From contig JAGHUX010000042.1 in the NCBI GenBank assembly GCA_018064605.1, positions 1 through 45,478 of the forward strand: 45,478 nucleotides of DNA, written 5' to 3'. The position numbers and the translations under genes are program-made. Of the stretch, positions 8,455 to 16,419 are shown piece after piece. Source of the stretch: Candidatus Limimorpha caballi (GTDB lineage: Bacteria > Bacteroidota > Bacteroidia > Bacteroidales > F082). Under the pieces are notes generated by a model. It was not told the DNA's origin. It did no database searches and saw nothing but the letters and a program-made list of their open reading frames with translations. Position 1 is the first letter of the stretch. Every line of letters starts with the position of its first letter.

Positions 8455-8706
8455 TCAAAACAATGACATTATCGTGTTAAACACATATCCCGACAATGTC
8501 TCAGCTCTTTCAGCCACAGTGTCTTCACTTTGTGGAACGGCAGATTGTCCGGCTTTTCCGTGTGCTGTCTGTATTTCAACTTTATATCCGACGATTATAC
8601 ACATCACTATGAACAATATCACCATGACACTTCCGTGACGAATTAAAAACGAAGGAGTTCTGTCAACTACAACATCAGCATACGGGTTTTGATTTTTTTC
8701 TTTCAT
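8455..8706 (-). CDS. HlyD-like membrane-anchor stub in the RiPP cluster
   Basis: An 83-residue membrane protein: a hydrophilic N-terminus (NPYADVVVDRTPSFLIRHGS), one transmembrane helix (VMVILFIVMCIIVGYKVEI) and a short outer tail. The pattern 'vDRtPSflIRhG' followed by a helix is how Bacteroidota HlyD-family adaptors begin. The periplasmic lipoyl, hairpin and beta-barrel domains that would follow are absent, and the frame ends cleanly with TGA. It starts one base after the exporter stop, so it is translated with it. It could be a decayed HlyD, or a small accessory subunit that docks the exporter or gives immunity. It is the last gene of the cluster. Confidence 0.6.
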   Translation of the reverse strand: MKEKNQNPYADVVVDRTPSFLIRHGSVMVILFIVMCIIVGYKVEIQTAHGKAGQSAVPQSEDTVAERAETLSGYVFNTIMSLF

Positions 8707-8707
8707 A

Positions 8708-10921
8708 TCACATTCCGAGTTCCAATTGGTTTTTCACAAGATTAAAATAATTTCCTTTCAGACGCACAAGTTCGTCATGGGTGCCCTGTTCAACGATTTT
8801 CCCTTTGTCGAGGACGATAATATTATCGGCGTTTTTCACAGTACTCAGTCGATGTGCGACAACTATTACAGTTTTCTCTTTGAACAAGTTGTCGAGATTT
8901 TTCATGATTACCTGTTCGTTATTGGCATCAAGAGCATTAGTCGCCTCGTCGAAGAAAATGTATTTCGTGTTTTTGTACACGGCACGTGCGATGAGGACGC
9001 GCTGTTTTTGCCCTGAGCTCAAGCCCTTGCCTTCCAGTCCGATGAACGTGTTCAGCCCGTTGGGTTGCGACTTGATATAGTCATTGAGATTTGCTATATG
9101 CACGGCCTCATCAACACATCGCATATCAGGCTTCGCATCGCTGACACCTATGTTATTTGCGATGGTATCGGAGAAAATAAATCCGTCCTGCATCACGACA
9201 CCGCAGGCCCGACGCCATTCTCTCACATTAAACTCGCTGAGTGGCCTGTCATCAAGGAACACGCCGCCCTCCACAGGCTCGTAGAAACCGAGGATCAACT
9301 TTAGCATTGTTGTTTTCCCGCTGCCGCTCATGCCGACAATGGCTGTAGTCTTGTTCGCAGGTATGGTCAGGCTGATGTCGTCAAGAACCTTTCTCGAATG
9401 CGGTCCGTCATATTGAAACGAGACGTTTTTCAACACGATATTGGCATCTTGTGGTATCTCAGTCTCCTTGCCAATATTCTTGGCATCTTCATCTTCAATC
9501 TGTTGCACTTCATTAAGACGTTCCAGACTGATTTTTGTATCTTGATAAGAGCGGATAAAAGACACAAGGTCGGCGATAGGCGCGTTCAATTCGCCGATGA
9601 TATATTGTATCGACATCATCATGCCAATTGTCATATCCCCGTTTATCACAAGCAACGCCGACATGAAAGAAATCGCCATATTCTTCAGCTGGTCAATCAA
9701 CGTGCCGCCAATATTCTGAGCCTGCGAGAGTGAAAGTCCCTTAATACTGACGTCATACAGTCGGTTTTGGGTTTTCTCCCACTCCCACAGCTTCTGCCGT
9801 TCGCAGTTGTTCAGTTTGATCTCCTGCATTGATGTTATCATCTGAACGACATTACTTTCATTACGCGCCGACTCCTGGAACCGCATGTAGTCAAGCTTGC
9901 GCCGACGTTTCATGAAAATCAGGATCCAACAGACATACAGCGCACTGCCGACAGCAAAGACACCAAGGATGCTGAAATTATATCCGGCCATCATAACAGA
10001 ATACACGACCAAACCGATGACGCCCATGGAGATGCCAATCAGTTCACCTGTAAGGAAATTCTGTATCCTGTCGAAATCACGGATTCGCTGCAACGTGTCG
10101 CCCATTCTTCTTGAATCATAAAACGAGATTGGCAGTCGCATGAGTTTGCCAAGGAAATTGGACACAAGCGAGATGTTCACATTGATCGTGACATGCAGCA
10201 TCAGCCAATTTTTTATTATATGGTTGAGCGACTGTCCCACGACAAGTGCGAACTGCGCCACGAGGACTATCATGACGAACCTGCTGTCGCCGTTTCCGAT
10301 GCCGATATCGACGATAGACTGTGTCAGCAACGGGAACAGCATGCTGATGAAGCTGCCCAGAGCCATTCCCAACATGATCTTGAGAATCGATTTCTTGTGC
10401 GGCTTCAGAAACCTGACCAGATACCTGAATCCAAGTTCTTCTTTTGACACATATCCGCTGTCATCATTGCAATTCTCGAACTCCACCGTCGGTTCAAGCA
10501 GCAACGCCATTCCCATGTTGCCTTTTATCGGATCAATCACCGAATACCAGCTTTTCAAGAACGCCTCGGCACTGTATCTCAACACGTTGCCAACAGCCGG
10601 ATCGCCGATAATCACTTTCTTCCGTGTTATCTTATACACAACCACAAAATGATTCTGGTTCCAGCTGACCACACACGGGCACGGGATAGAGCAAAGCTGC
10701 TCGAAAGTTATCTTCACGCCTATTGTCTTGAAGCCGATACTTTCCGCCGCATCGCTGATACCAAGCAACGACGTACCCGTCTTCCTCTGCACGCTGCGGT
10801 TTTTCAGGAATTCCATCGAATACGATTTCCCGTAGTATTTTGCGATCATCCGAAGACAAGCCGGGCCGCAATCGCGTGAATCGTACTGCCGATAAACCGG
10901 GTATTTTCTTTTCACCTCCAT
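8708..10921 (-). CDS. Peptidase-containing ABC transporter (C39 leader peptidase and exporter)
   Basis: A 737-residue inner-membrane exporter that cleaves leader peptides and pumps out the mature peptide using ATP. The N-terminal C39 peptidase (about 1-140) has the catalytic Cys18 in SRDCGPACLRMI, His91 in NQNHFVVVYK and Asp107 in IGDP. Six transmembrane helices span roughly 165-440. The nucleotide-binding domain has Walker A GMSGSGKTT, signature LSSGQKQR, Walker B YIFFDEATNALD and H-loop VAHRLS. All catalytic residues are present. ATG 10921 overlaps the GNAT gene's stop (TGATG), so I prefer it to the GTG one codon earlier. The coupling to a radical SAM maturase and a double-glycine-like precursor makes that precursor its likely substrate. 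Confidence 0.94.
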   Translation of the reverse strand: MEVKRKYPVYRQYDSRDCGPACLRMIAKYYGKSYSMEFLKNRSVQRKTGTSLLGISDAAESIGFKTIGVKITFEQLCSIPCPCVVSWNQNHFVVVYKITRKKVIIGDPAVGNVLRYSAEAFLKSWYSVIDPIKGNMGMALLLEPTVEFENCNDDSGYVSKEELGFRYLVRFLKPHKKSILKIMLGMALGSFISMLFPLLTQSIVDIGIGNGDSRFVMIVLVAQFALVVGQSLNHIIKNWLMLHVTINVNISLVSNFLGKLMRLPISFYDSRRMGDTLQRIRDFDRIQNFLTGELIGISMGVIGLVVYSVMMAGYNFSILGVFAVGSALYVCWILIFMKRRRKLDYMRFQESARNESNVVQMITSMQEIKLNNCERQKLWEWEKTQNRLYDVSIKGLSLSQAQNIGGTLIDQLKNMAISFMSALLVINGDMTIGMMMSIQYIIGELNAPIADLVSFIRSYQDTKISLERLNEVQQIEDEDAKNIGKETEIPQDANIVLKNVSFQYDGPHSRKVLDDISLTIPANKTTAIVGMSGSGKTTMLKLILGFYEPVEGGVFLDDRPLSEFNVREWRRACGVVMQDGFIFSDTIANNIGVSDAKPDMRCVDEAVHIANLNDYIKSQPNGLNTFIGLEGKGLSSGQKQRVLIARAVYKNTKYIFFDEATNALDANNEQVIMKNLDNLFKEKTVIVVAHRLSTVKNADNIIVLDKGKIVEQGTHDELVRLKGNYFNLVKNQLELGM

Positions 10922-11829
10922 CACTTGATAGTTTTTATTGACACAAATGTTTTGTAATCACCCACGATGCAGCCCTCAAATATCCTCCTGTAAAAACGAG
11001 CCAGTTTCACATCAGTCTCATCAAATCCGACATGCACCCGTCTCACATAAGGGCATTCAGCGACCGAATGATTCATCATCCTGTACAAGATCAGATAAGC
11101 AAGATTGTTTTCACGATATTCTTCTTTCACATAAATACATTCAGCATATATCTCGGTCTCCGACAATCTCAGCATTGACGCCCAGGCCACAACCATATCG
11201 TCATCAAACACGAAGCACGACAACTTCGGAATGAGGGTCTTCTTGTTTTTGGCGGGTTGCAGAAAATGAGGAGCGATGGAATCCGCCTGATGCAGGGCCT
11301 CGTCAATTTCATCATCACTCATATTGCTCATGAAGCGGAATTTGAGACTCCCCAGTTGTGCCACCTCATCAATCAGACCCATTTTATTGAACCTGCATTC
11401 AGGAACCTTTTTCATGTCCATGACAAGCGTTGATGAGTCATATTTCAATGTCGGCCAACAGCCACGGACAAGAAAACGGTTGAATCTGTCAATGTCGGCA
11501 TTCAAAGAGTCGCATTTCAACACGACACGGAATTCACCATCAAACGACGAAGGCATCCTATCCCGGCACAACAGCGCGACTGCATTCAGCAGTTTCGATC
11601 CGATGCGGAGGCCACGCAGCACCGGCACGACATAGACGGCAAGTATATTAGCCGCGCCGTCCTGTTCGTTCACAATTGCCGAGGCCATTCCAATCATCTC
11701 ACCCTGCAACTGCGCCGAGCAGTGGACCGCCGTCCTGCAAAGGCGCAACGAATGCTCACACGCGAATCTCACCAGAGCATCGTCAACGTCAGTCTCAGCG
11801 TATATCGTCGCTTCATCAATATCAATCAT
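10921..11829 (-). CDS. Tandem GNAT-domain protein of the RiPP cluster
   Basis: A 302-residue cytosolic protein with two GNAT-like halves. The first (about 1-150) carries an acetyl-CoA-binding motif A, VYVVPVLRGLRIGSKLL (Arg/Gly-x-x-Gly near residues 73-77). The second (about 195-300) has the same architecture in weaker form: FVFDDDMVVAWASM, then YVKEEYRENNLAYLILYRMM. GNAT enzymes transfer acetyl groups to amines. Here the likely acceptor is the peptide of the same cluster or a self-protection target, but that is inference. ATG 11829 is chosen because it overlaps the maturase stop by only eight bases; upstream in-frame codons read antisense-quality sequence inside the maturase gene. Its stop overlaps the exporter ATG. 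Confidence 0.72.
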   Translation of the reverse strand: MIDIDEATIYAETDVDDALVRFACEHSLRLCRTAVHCSAQLQGEMIGMASAIVNEQDGAANILAVYVVPVLRGLRIGSKLLNAVALLCRDRMPSSFDGEFRVVLKCDSLNADIDRFNRFLVRGCWPTLKYDSSTLVMDMKKVPECRFNKMGLIDEVAQLGSLKFRFMSNMSDDEIDEALHQADSIAPHFLQPAKNKKTLIPKLSCFVFDDDMVVAWASMLRLSETEIYAECIYVKEEYRENNLAYLILYRMMNHSVAECPYVRRVHVGFDETDVKLARFYRRIFEGCIVGDYKTFVSIKTIK

Positions 11830-13285
11830 AACACACATTATTGATCGGGTTCGGGGCTTTCGGGCAGCGCGGGTCGGGATACAGCCAATTCTCGCGTCCA
11901 TAAGCACCTATGACATATTTCCAGCAGGCGCCGGCTCCGCGACGGCAACGGGCGAAGTCCTGACATGTCGAACACGCACTTTCCTGCGGGAAGACGGACT
12001 GCCTGATATTCCACAACGACAGAGCCTTCTCGGAATTCCACACCTCCAACAATCCGTTCTTCATAAGGTCTCCGATGATAAAGTCCGGATTCCAGTAGAG
12101 CTCCTCGCAGATGGTCACCTTGCCATCAGGCAGGATAGTGAGTCCCAGCACATTGCCGGAGCACAACGTCCTCTCATTGAACTTCTTGATGTTGCACAGC
12201 TCATCGCGTTTTATCGTCTGATCATCATTCTGAATATAAAAGCCGCAATCCAGTCCGTCAAGATAATCGTACACCTCCCTCACCTGCGCCAGAGTCGGTT
12301 TCAGTTCCTGGAAACTTTCATTTGACTTGTACATGCTCGCGCCGATGGTCGAAACGGTATATTTCTTGAGATGTTTGAGTTTGGAGATGAAATCGATGAC
12401 TTCCTTGACATTCTCCTTGTTGAAAGTGTGCCTTGTATGTGTCCCCTTGACGATGATTTCGATTCCTTTTGTGTCAAGATACAAGAGGCTCTCCTTCATT
12501 TTCCGGCAATACTCCTCGCCGACGTTCAAATTGCACGCAAGTGTCTTGGGATTAAGCGAATCGAGCGAAACCTGCAATGTCTTGAGACCTGTGCTCGCCA
12601 CCTCGTCAATCTGTTGTCTTGACAATGGGATCTTCGTGGAAACGAAATCGCAATATCCGTAGTCAATGAGTTTATTTACGATCTTCTTCCAGTCCTCATG
12701 CAGGAAAACCTCCCCACCCGACAACTCGAACGTACGCACGCCAATGTCGCAGGCTTCTTCTATGATTTTCAAAATACGATACGTCGGCATCGCCTGATAC
12801 TGTGTTTTCTTATCCGCGTAGCAATAGACACAGTCGGTGACGCATTTTGTATTTATCACAAAAAGGACATCTGTGGGAGACGACAGCCTCAGTGTTTCAA
12901 AGTCGTATGGCGGCGGAAGAAGAAAATCCTTTGTTTTGAAATCGCGACGTATTATTCCACACTTATTCTCGATGAGCATGTCGGCCGGAAAGCTGAATAC
13001 CGTCCCATCAAACTTCACCTTGACATTTGCCTTATTGTTTATAAAACCATTCACAAGACTTTCGACTTTATCCTTAGGCATATCGAAAAAGGCACTTATC
13101 TCGTCACACACCGAGCCAAGACACTTATCTCCTTTGAAAAACGAGAACATGGCCGCCAGCACCGGATGCGTGATCTTTGGAGTCTCTGATTGCTCATTCA
13201 CATTGACTATCAAAGCCCTCCTACCATCCATTCTGATTTTGTAATCAAAATTCAGAACTATTTTTTTCTCATAATTTGCATTCAT
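11822..13285 (-). CDS. Radical SAM/SPASM RiPP maturase with N-terminal recognition domain
   Basis: A 487-residue iron-sulfur enzyme expected to modify the precursor encoded just upstream. Residues about 38-105 (THPVLAAMFSFFKGD ... VESLVNGF) look like a PqqD-type RiPP recognition element that binds leader peptides. The radical SAM core follows, with the [4Fe-4S] motif CVTDCVYC (Cys148, 152, 155) and the SAM-binding FELSGGEVFLHED. The C-terminal SPASM domain has cysteines in CSGNVLGLTILPDGKVTIC, then CSTCQDFARC, CWK and RCP, enough for two auxiliary clusters. Enzymes of this architecture install thioether, carbon-carbon or related crosslinks. I start at ATG 13285 (MNANYEKK); the longer ORF runs through the upstream hairpin. 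The exact chemistry cannot be read from sequence. Confidence 0.9.
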   Translation of the reverse strand: MNANYEKKIVLNFDYKIRMDGRRALIVNVNEQSETPKITHPVLAAMFSFFKGDKCLGSVCDEISAFFDMPKDKVESLVNGFINNKANVKVKFDGTVFSFPADMLIENKCGIIRRDFKTKDFLLPPPYDFETLRLSSPTDVLFVINTKCVTDCVYCYADKKTQYQAMPTYRILKIIEEACDIGVRTFELSGGEVFLHEDWKKIVNKLIDYGYCDFVSTKIPLSRQQIDEVASTGLKTLQVSLDSLNPKTLACNLNVGEEYCRKMKESLLYLDTKGIEIIVKGTHTRHTFNKENVKEVIDFISKLKHLKKYTVSTIGASMYKSNESFQELKPTLAQVREVYDYLDGLDCGFYIQNDDQTIKRDELCNIKKFNERTLCSGNVLGLTILPDGKVTICEELYWNPDFIIGDLMKNGLLEVWNSEKALSLWNIRQSVFPQESACSTCQDFARCRRGAGACWKYVIGAYGRENWLYPDPRCPKAPNPINNVCYD

Positions 13286-13315
13286 AACAACATTGAAATA
13301 AAGATGTAAGCATTT

Positions 13316-13381
13316 AAAAGCCCCCGGCCAACGACTCCACAAAGTCATAAGGACTACATGGTCTTTCGATGGCCAGGGGGC
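13316..13381 (-). terminator. Attenuator-like hairpin between RiPP precursor and maturase
   Basis: On the minus strand GCCCCCTGGCCA pairs with TGGCCGGGGGC (plus-strand arms 13320-13330 and 13370-13381): an 11-bp GC-rich stem with a single bulged base, followed by TTTT (13319-13316). It starts nine bases after the precursor stop. The loop is long (39 bases) and contains a small AGTC/GACT sub-hairpin. Placement after the precursor and before the enzymes suggests partial termination, giving more precursor than maturase transcript. Confidence 0.72.
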
Positions 13382-13389
13382 GGTTCATG

Positions 13390-13593
13390 TTAATTCAACG
13401 TTTTTCTGGCGTTAACATCCATTGATGTGGTGTTGTCTCCTCGGCTGCTTGACTGGCAACTCTTCAAGCATGCCTGCTGGCATCCTTTCGAGCACTGCAC
13501 ATCGCTTGCACCATTTTCAATTTGTTCCATCATTTCATCGGAGAGGAACTCTGCCGAAGCCAATACTGGCATTTTTTTCAATTCGTCCTTCAT
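13390..13593 (-). CDS. RiPP precursor peptide with CX3CX3CX3C core
   Basis: A 67-residue peptide. Residues 1-29 look like a leader: acidic/amphipathic, FLSDEMMEQIENGA, the shape of a double-glycine-type leader whose final pair here is Gly28-Ala29. The core (30-67) has four evenly spaced cysteines, CSKGCQQACLKSC (Cys34, 38, 42, 46), then a Ser/Thr/Asn-rich tail (QSSSRGDNTTSMDVNARK). ATG 13593 is used; the 25 upstream in-frame residues are an implausible hydrophobic stretch over AT-rich DNA. It is immediately followed by an attenuator hairpin, then the maturase, GNAT, and the exporter whose C39 domain would cut after Gly-Ala. I see no second precursor copy. Modification of the cysteines is inferred, not shown. 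Confidence 0.82.
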   Translation of the reverse strand: MKDELKKMPVLASAEFLSDEMMEQIENGASDVQCSKGCQQACLKSCQSSSRGDNTTSMDVNARKTLN

Positions 13594-13634
13594 GACTTTA
13601 AAAAATTTTGATTTTAAAAAACACACTGCAACAC

Positions 13635-13656
13635 ATATCCCTGCAGTTTGGGATAT
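13635..13656. promoter_or_regulatory. Inverted repeat upstream of the RiPP precursor
   Basis: ATATCCC (13635-13641) and GGGATAT (13650-13656) form a perfect 7-bp inverted repeat with an 8-base spacer, 42 bases before the precursor ATG. It could be an operator or part of an mRNA leader. No TAnnTTTG box is visible in the 121 bases between the barrel gene and the precursor, so the cluster promoter is uncertain and may be that of the barrel gene. Confidence 0.35.
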
Positions 13657-13714
13657 AATAAATATCACTAAGAAAATTCAATAAAATATCAGTGCAATCT
13701 TGAGTATCAATAGA

Positions 13715-16108
13715 TTATCTAAATCTACCAATATCATTTTTAGACTCCTCGACACCTTTGTCGTCAACCTTGCCGCCGCCCTTGAATTTCACGGCAAAAG
13801 TAAGTTTCAGCACCCTGTTGGCATAGTCCGCGGTATTGTCAATGACATTGCCATACAGATGCTCACACGAACGGATTTCCAGCGAGGAGAATATATCTTG
13901 CGCATCGAACACAAGAGAGAACATTCCGTCCTTGCCCCAGCAATATGAGACCCCGGCATCCATAGTCCAGTATGAAGAAATCTCCTTCTCAGGCATCTTT
14001 GTGCGTGGCCAGTACTTCGCCCATAAATACACGTCCAAACCGTCGAAAATGTTATAGTTCATACTGCCGGACAATGTCATCTGCCAATACGACGACTTCC
14101 GTCCCGCATCAAGATGATAGCCGTTTTTAAAGTTCACCTCGTCATTATACAATGCGCTCACCTCCACACGGCCCGTTATGGCTTCTTTAAACATTCTGTA
14201 CAGCGATGTGAACGACATGGCACAACTTCTCGTGTCATATACATTCTTATACCTGTACACACGAAGGTCTGCCGACGATTCTTTTTCATCAAGCAAATAA
14301 GCAGCGATGTCGTATTTATAAACGTACCTGACACTGATGAGACATGCATTGAAAAACGATTGGTTAATAATGAAACCGTATGATCTTGACGGATCCACAT
14401 CAGGGTTACCTATCCTTACAGTGTATTCGTCAACCTGTCTATTCCCCGGCAACATCGCGCTGTAATCAGGATTGGACAACTGTGACGACATCCCGACACC
14501 CAACGAATAAATTTTGCTTCTGTAATAAAAGGCCGCAAACGGGAGCAGGTAATTATAATCCTTCTGCAATGTTGTGCCGTCTGACACAAAATCGAAATCA
14601 CGGTTGATATGGACAAAGCGAGAGGAGATGTCCATCGAGAAGAATCTGCCGAAATCAAAATTGTAGTTGACGTATCCTTCAAAGTTCTGTTCCACCCCAT
14701 GCATATTACTTGACTGATGCCAAGGCTGCGGAATCGGCTCTTTATATTCAACATCATCGTCAAGTATGCCGACGTGCAGCATGGCACCCGCAAGCAACCT
14801 CGAAGAATTACGGAACAAATGGGTGTAATCGAACTTCAGATCGTGTTGCCATCCTGTCATGCGCGGATATGTGTACAGACTCCATTGCTCCGAATCATCT
14901 GAACGGAGGATGTCGTAACGATTCGACTTTGTCCGCAGGCCGCCGTAGAGTATTCCGTACGAGGCCTTAAAACTGTTCGGAAGAGTGTCGGGCGTGGAAT
15001 ATTCAATATTGCCGGTCCACAGGTCGTCATTGCCCTCATTATACGACCGTTGTCCGTAATCGCGGATGCCTGTTGTGTCATTCGTATGTAACATCGTCAA
15101 GTCAGTACTTTCAGAGAAGTCATCATAGAACCAGAAGTTGAAGTTAAGAGCATGCTTGTTCTTAAGTCTCCACTCCAGATTGGCGAGTCCGGTCAGCACG
15201 TTGACACGTCCGTCTCCGATACTGTTTGCCTTCATTGTTGAGCCGTCGGCGAAGTGCGAGTCATCAATGCTGCGGTACCATGTCGGGCGGTTGTCGTAAG
15301 ACAGGAGGGCGTTGAACACCACGTTGCCTTTTTTCATAATAACAGAGCCGTTGGCGCCGCCGCCGAAGTCATTGTCGGGATATTCGGCGAGAGAGCCGTG
15401 GCCTGCCACTCTTGCGAAATAACCGTCGTAATACATCTCCTTCATTTTAATGTTGATGACGACTCCGTTTGAGAACGCCGACCTTGTGCCATCGTTGGCA
15501 AGAACCAGCTCCACCGTCTCTATCATCGAAGCCGGCAACGCCTCCAGGAGATCCAGCGCCATTGTGCCACCGGCACTCTGCTCGCGGCCGTCTATATAAA
15601 GTGTGGCGCCTTGTCCGTTGAGCGTCAGCCCTTCCCGTTCATTGGCCGTAACACCCGGAAGCCTGTCAAGCATCCTCGTCGTACTCATGGAATTGACATT
15701 TGCCATCTGGCCGACATTCACGACAGTGGTGCCACCACGCTGTTCTATCAGCGGCTTCCTCGCCACGACATCCACGCCTTCGAGCATGTACATCGCCATG
15801 TGCATGTATATCTCCACGACCGTGTCGGTGGCAGCCAACGGGATGACCTGCCTTTCATACGAAAGATGCGTCACTTCGAGCAGGTATTTCAAATCATTTT
15901 CCATTGTCACCCCAAACGAGAAACCGCCGTCAGCCCCCGTACTCTGCGAGGCGACCTGCACGGAGTCAGAGGTGATAACACGCACCTCCGCCGAAGGAAG
16001 CCCTTCAAGGAAATCATCGTAAACTGTTCCGGACACATTCGTCTGCTGTCCGTATAATAATGTGGAAACTGATGCCAACACAAACAATGTCAATAATTTC
16101 TTCATCAT
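13715..16108 (-). CDS. Outer-membrane beta-barrel protein with carboxypeptidase-regulatory-like and plug domains
   Basis: A 797-residue outer-membrane protein. Residues 1-20 are a signal peptide; about 22-105 a carboxypeptidase-regulatory-like Ig domain (VSGTVYDDFLEGLPSAEVRV); about 115-215 a TonB-receptor-type plug (GGTTVVNVGQ ... MLDRLPGVTANEREGLTLNGQGATLYIDG). The rest is a beta barrel with alternating aromatic strands, as in the OMP_b-brl_3 group of TonB-dependent-receptor-like proteins. No SusD partner is adjacent, arguing against a glycan-uptake system. It is on the same strand as, and 121 bases upstream of, the RiPP precursor with no terminator between, so it may be co-transcribed and act as the peptide's outer-membrane route, receptor or immunity factor. 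That link is inference. Confidence 0.85.
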   Translation of the reverse strand: MMKKLLTLFVLASVSTLLYGQQTNVSGTVYDDFLEGLPSAEVRVITSDSVQVASQSTGADGGFSFGVTMENDLKYLLEVTHLSYERQVIPLAATDTVVEIYMHMAMYMLEGVDVVARKPLIEQRGGTTVVNVGQMANVNSMSTTRMLDRLPGVTANEREGLTLNGQGATLYIDGREQSAGGTMALDLLEALPASMIETVELVLANDGTRSAFSNGVVINIKMKEMYYDGYFARVAGHGSLAEYPDNDFGGGANGSVIMKKGNVVFNALLSYDNRPTWYRSIDDSHFADGSTMKANSIGDGRVNVLTGLANLEWRLKNKHALNFNFWFYDDFSESTDLTMLHTNDTTGIRDYGQRSYNEGNDDLWTGNIEYSTPDTLPNSFKASYGILYGGLRTKSNRYDILRSDDSEQWSLYTYPRMTGWQHDLKFDYTHLFRNSSRLLAGAMLHVGILDDDVEYKEPIPQPWHQSSNMHGVEQNFEGYVNYNFDFGRFFSMDISSRFVHINRDFDFVSDGTTLQKDYNYLLPFAAFYYRSKIYSLGVGMSSQLSNPDYSAMLPGNRQVDEYTVRIGNPDVDPSRSYGFIINQSFFNACLISVRYVYKYDIAAYLLDEKESSADLRVYRYKNVYDTRSCAMSFTSLYRMFKEAITGRVEVSALYNDEVNFKNGYHLDAGRKSSYWQMTLSGSMNYNIFDGLDVYLWAKYWPRTKMPEKEISSYWTMDAGVSYCWGKDGMFSLVFDAQDIFSSLEIRSCEHLYGNVIDNTADYANRVLKLTFAVKFKGGGKVDDKGVEESKNDIGRFR

Positions 16109-16218
16109 ATACTTTTTAATTTAGTGGTTTAACCTTTAAATTCAAGGAAACTCCGTGCCTGTCTCTTGTGTGCCTTCCACGGTTTCTCCCTCTAACTTTT
16201 TCTGTTGTTATCACGATG

Positions 16219-16250
16219 CAAAAATACATCATGGATTTGCGTTTGTCAAG
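16219..16250 (-). promoter_or_regulatory. Promoter of the outer-membrane barrel gene
   Basis: On the minus strand CTTG (16250-16247) is followed, after 20 bases, by TATTTTTG (16226-16219). This matches the -33 / -7 arrangement seen elsewhere in the window. Transcription would start near 16212, about 100 bases before the ATG. It diverges from the pyrBI promoter across a roughly 470-base intergenic region. Confidence 0.6.
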
Positions 16251-16380
16251 TGTTTTTTTCTTAAATTTTATTAACAATTCATTGAATATCAACATGGAAG
16301 TGTTAATAAAAATTCACAATTCACCTTTTATTAATAAGGCGATTCCGGCAGGAGAGGATTTATAAAATTTTTATATTTTT

Positions 16381-16412
16381 TTCGTCTTCAATAAAAAAAA
16401 ATTGTACTTTTG
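16381..16412 (+). promoter_or_regulatory. Promoter of the pyrBI operon
   Basis: A TACTTTTG -7 box at 16405-16412 follows a TTCG element (16381-16384) with a 20-base spacer. The start would be near 16418, right at the leader ORF's first ATG, leaving about a 160-base transcribed leader before pyrB. Confidence 0.6.
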
Positions 16413-16419
16413 CAACTTG

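Noticed and set aside
13390..13593. An RGD tripeptide in the precursor core suggesting integrin binding
   Set aside because: A three-residue match is expected by chance and nothing else supports a host-directed ligand.
13715..16108. SusC-type glycan-uptake locus
   Set aside because: There is no SusD, glycoside hydrolase or two-component sensor nearby, and the barrel is of the shorter OMP_b-brl_3 type.
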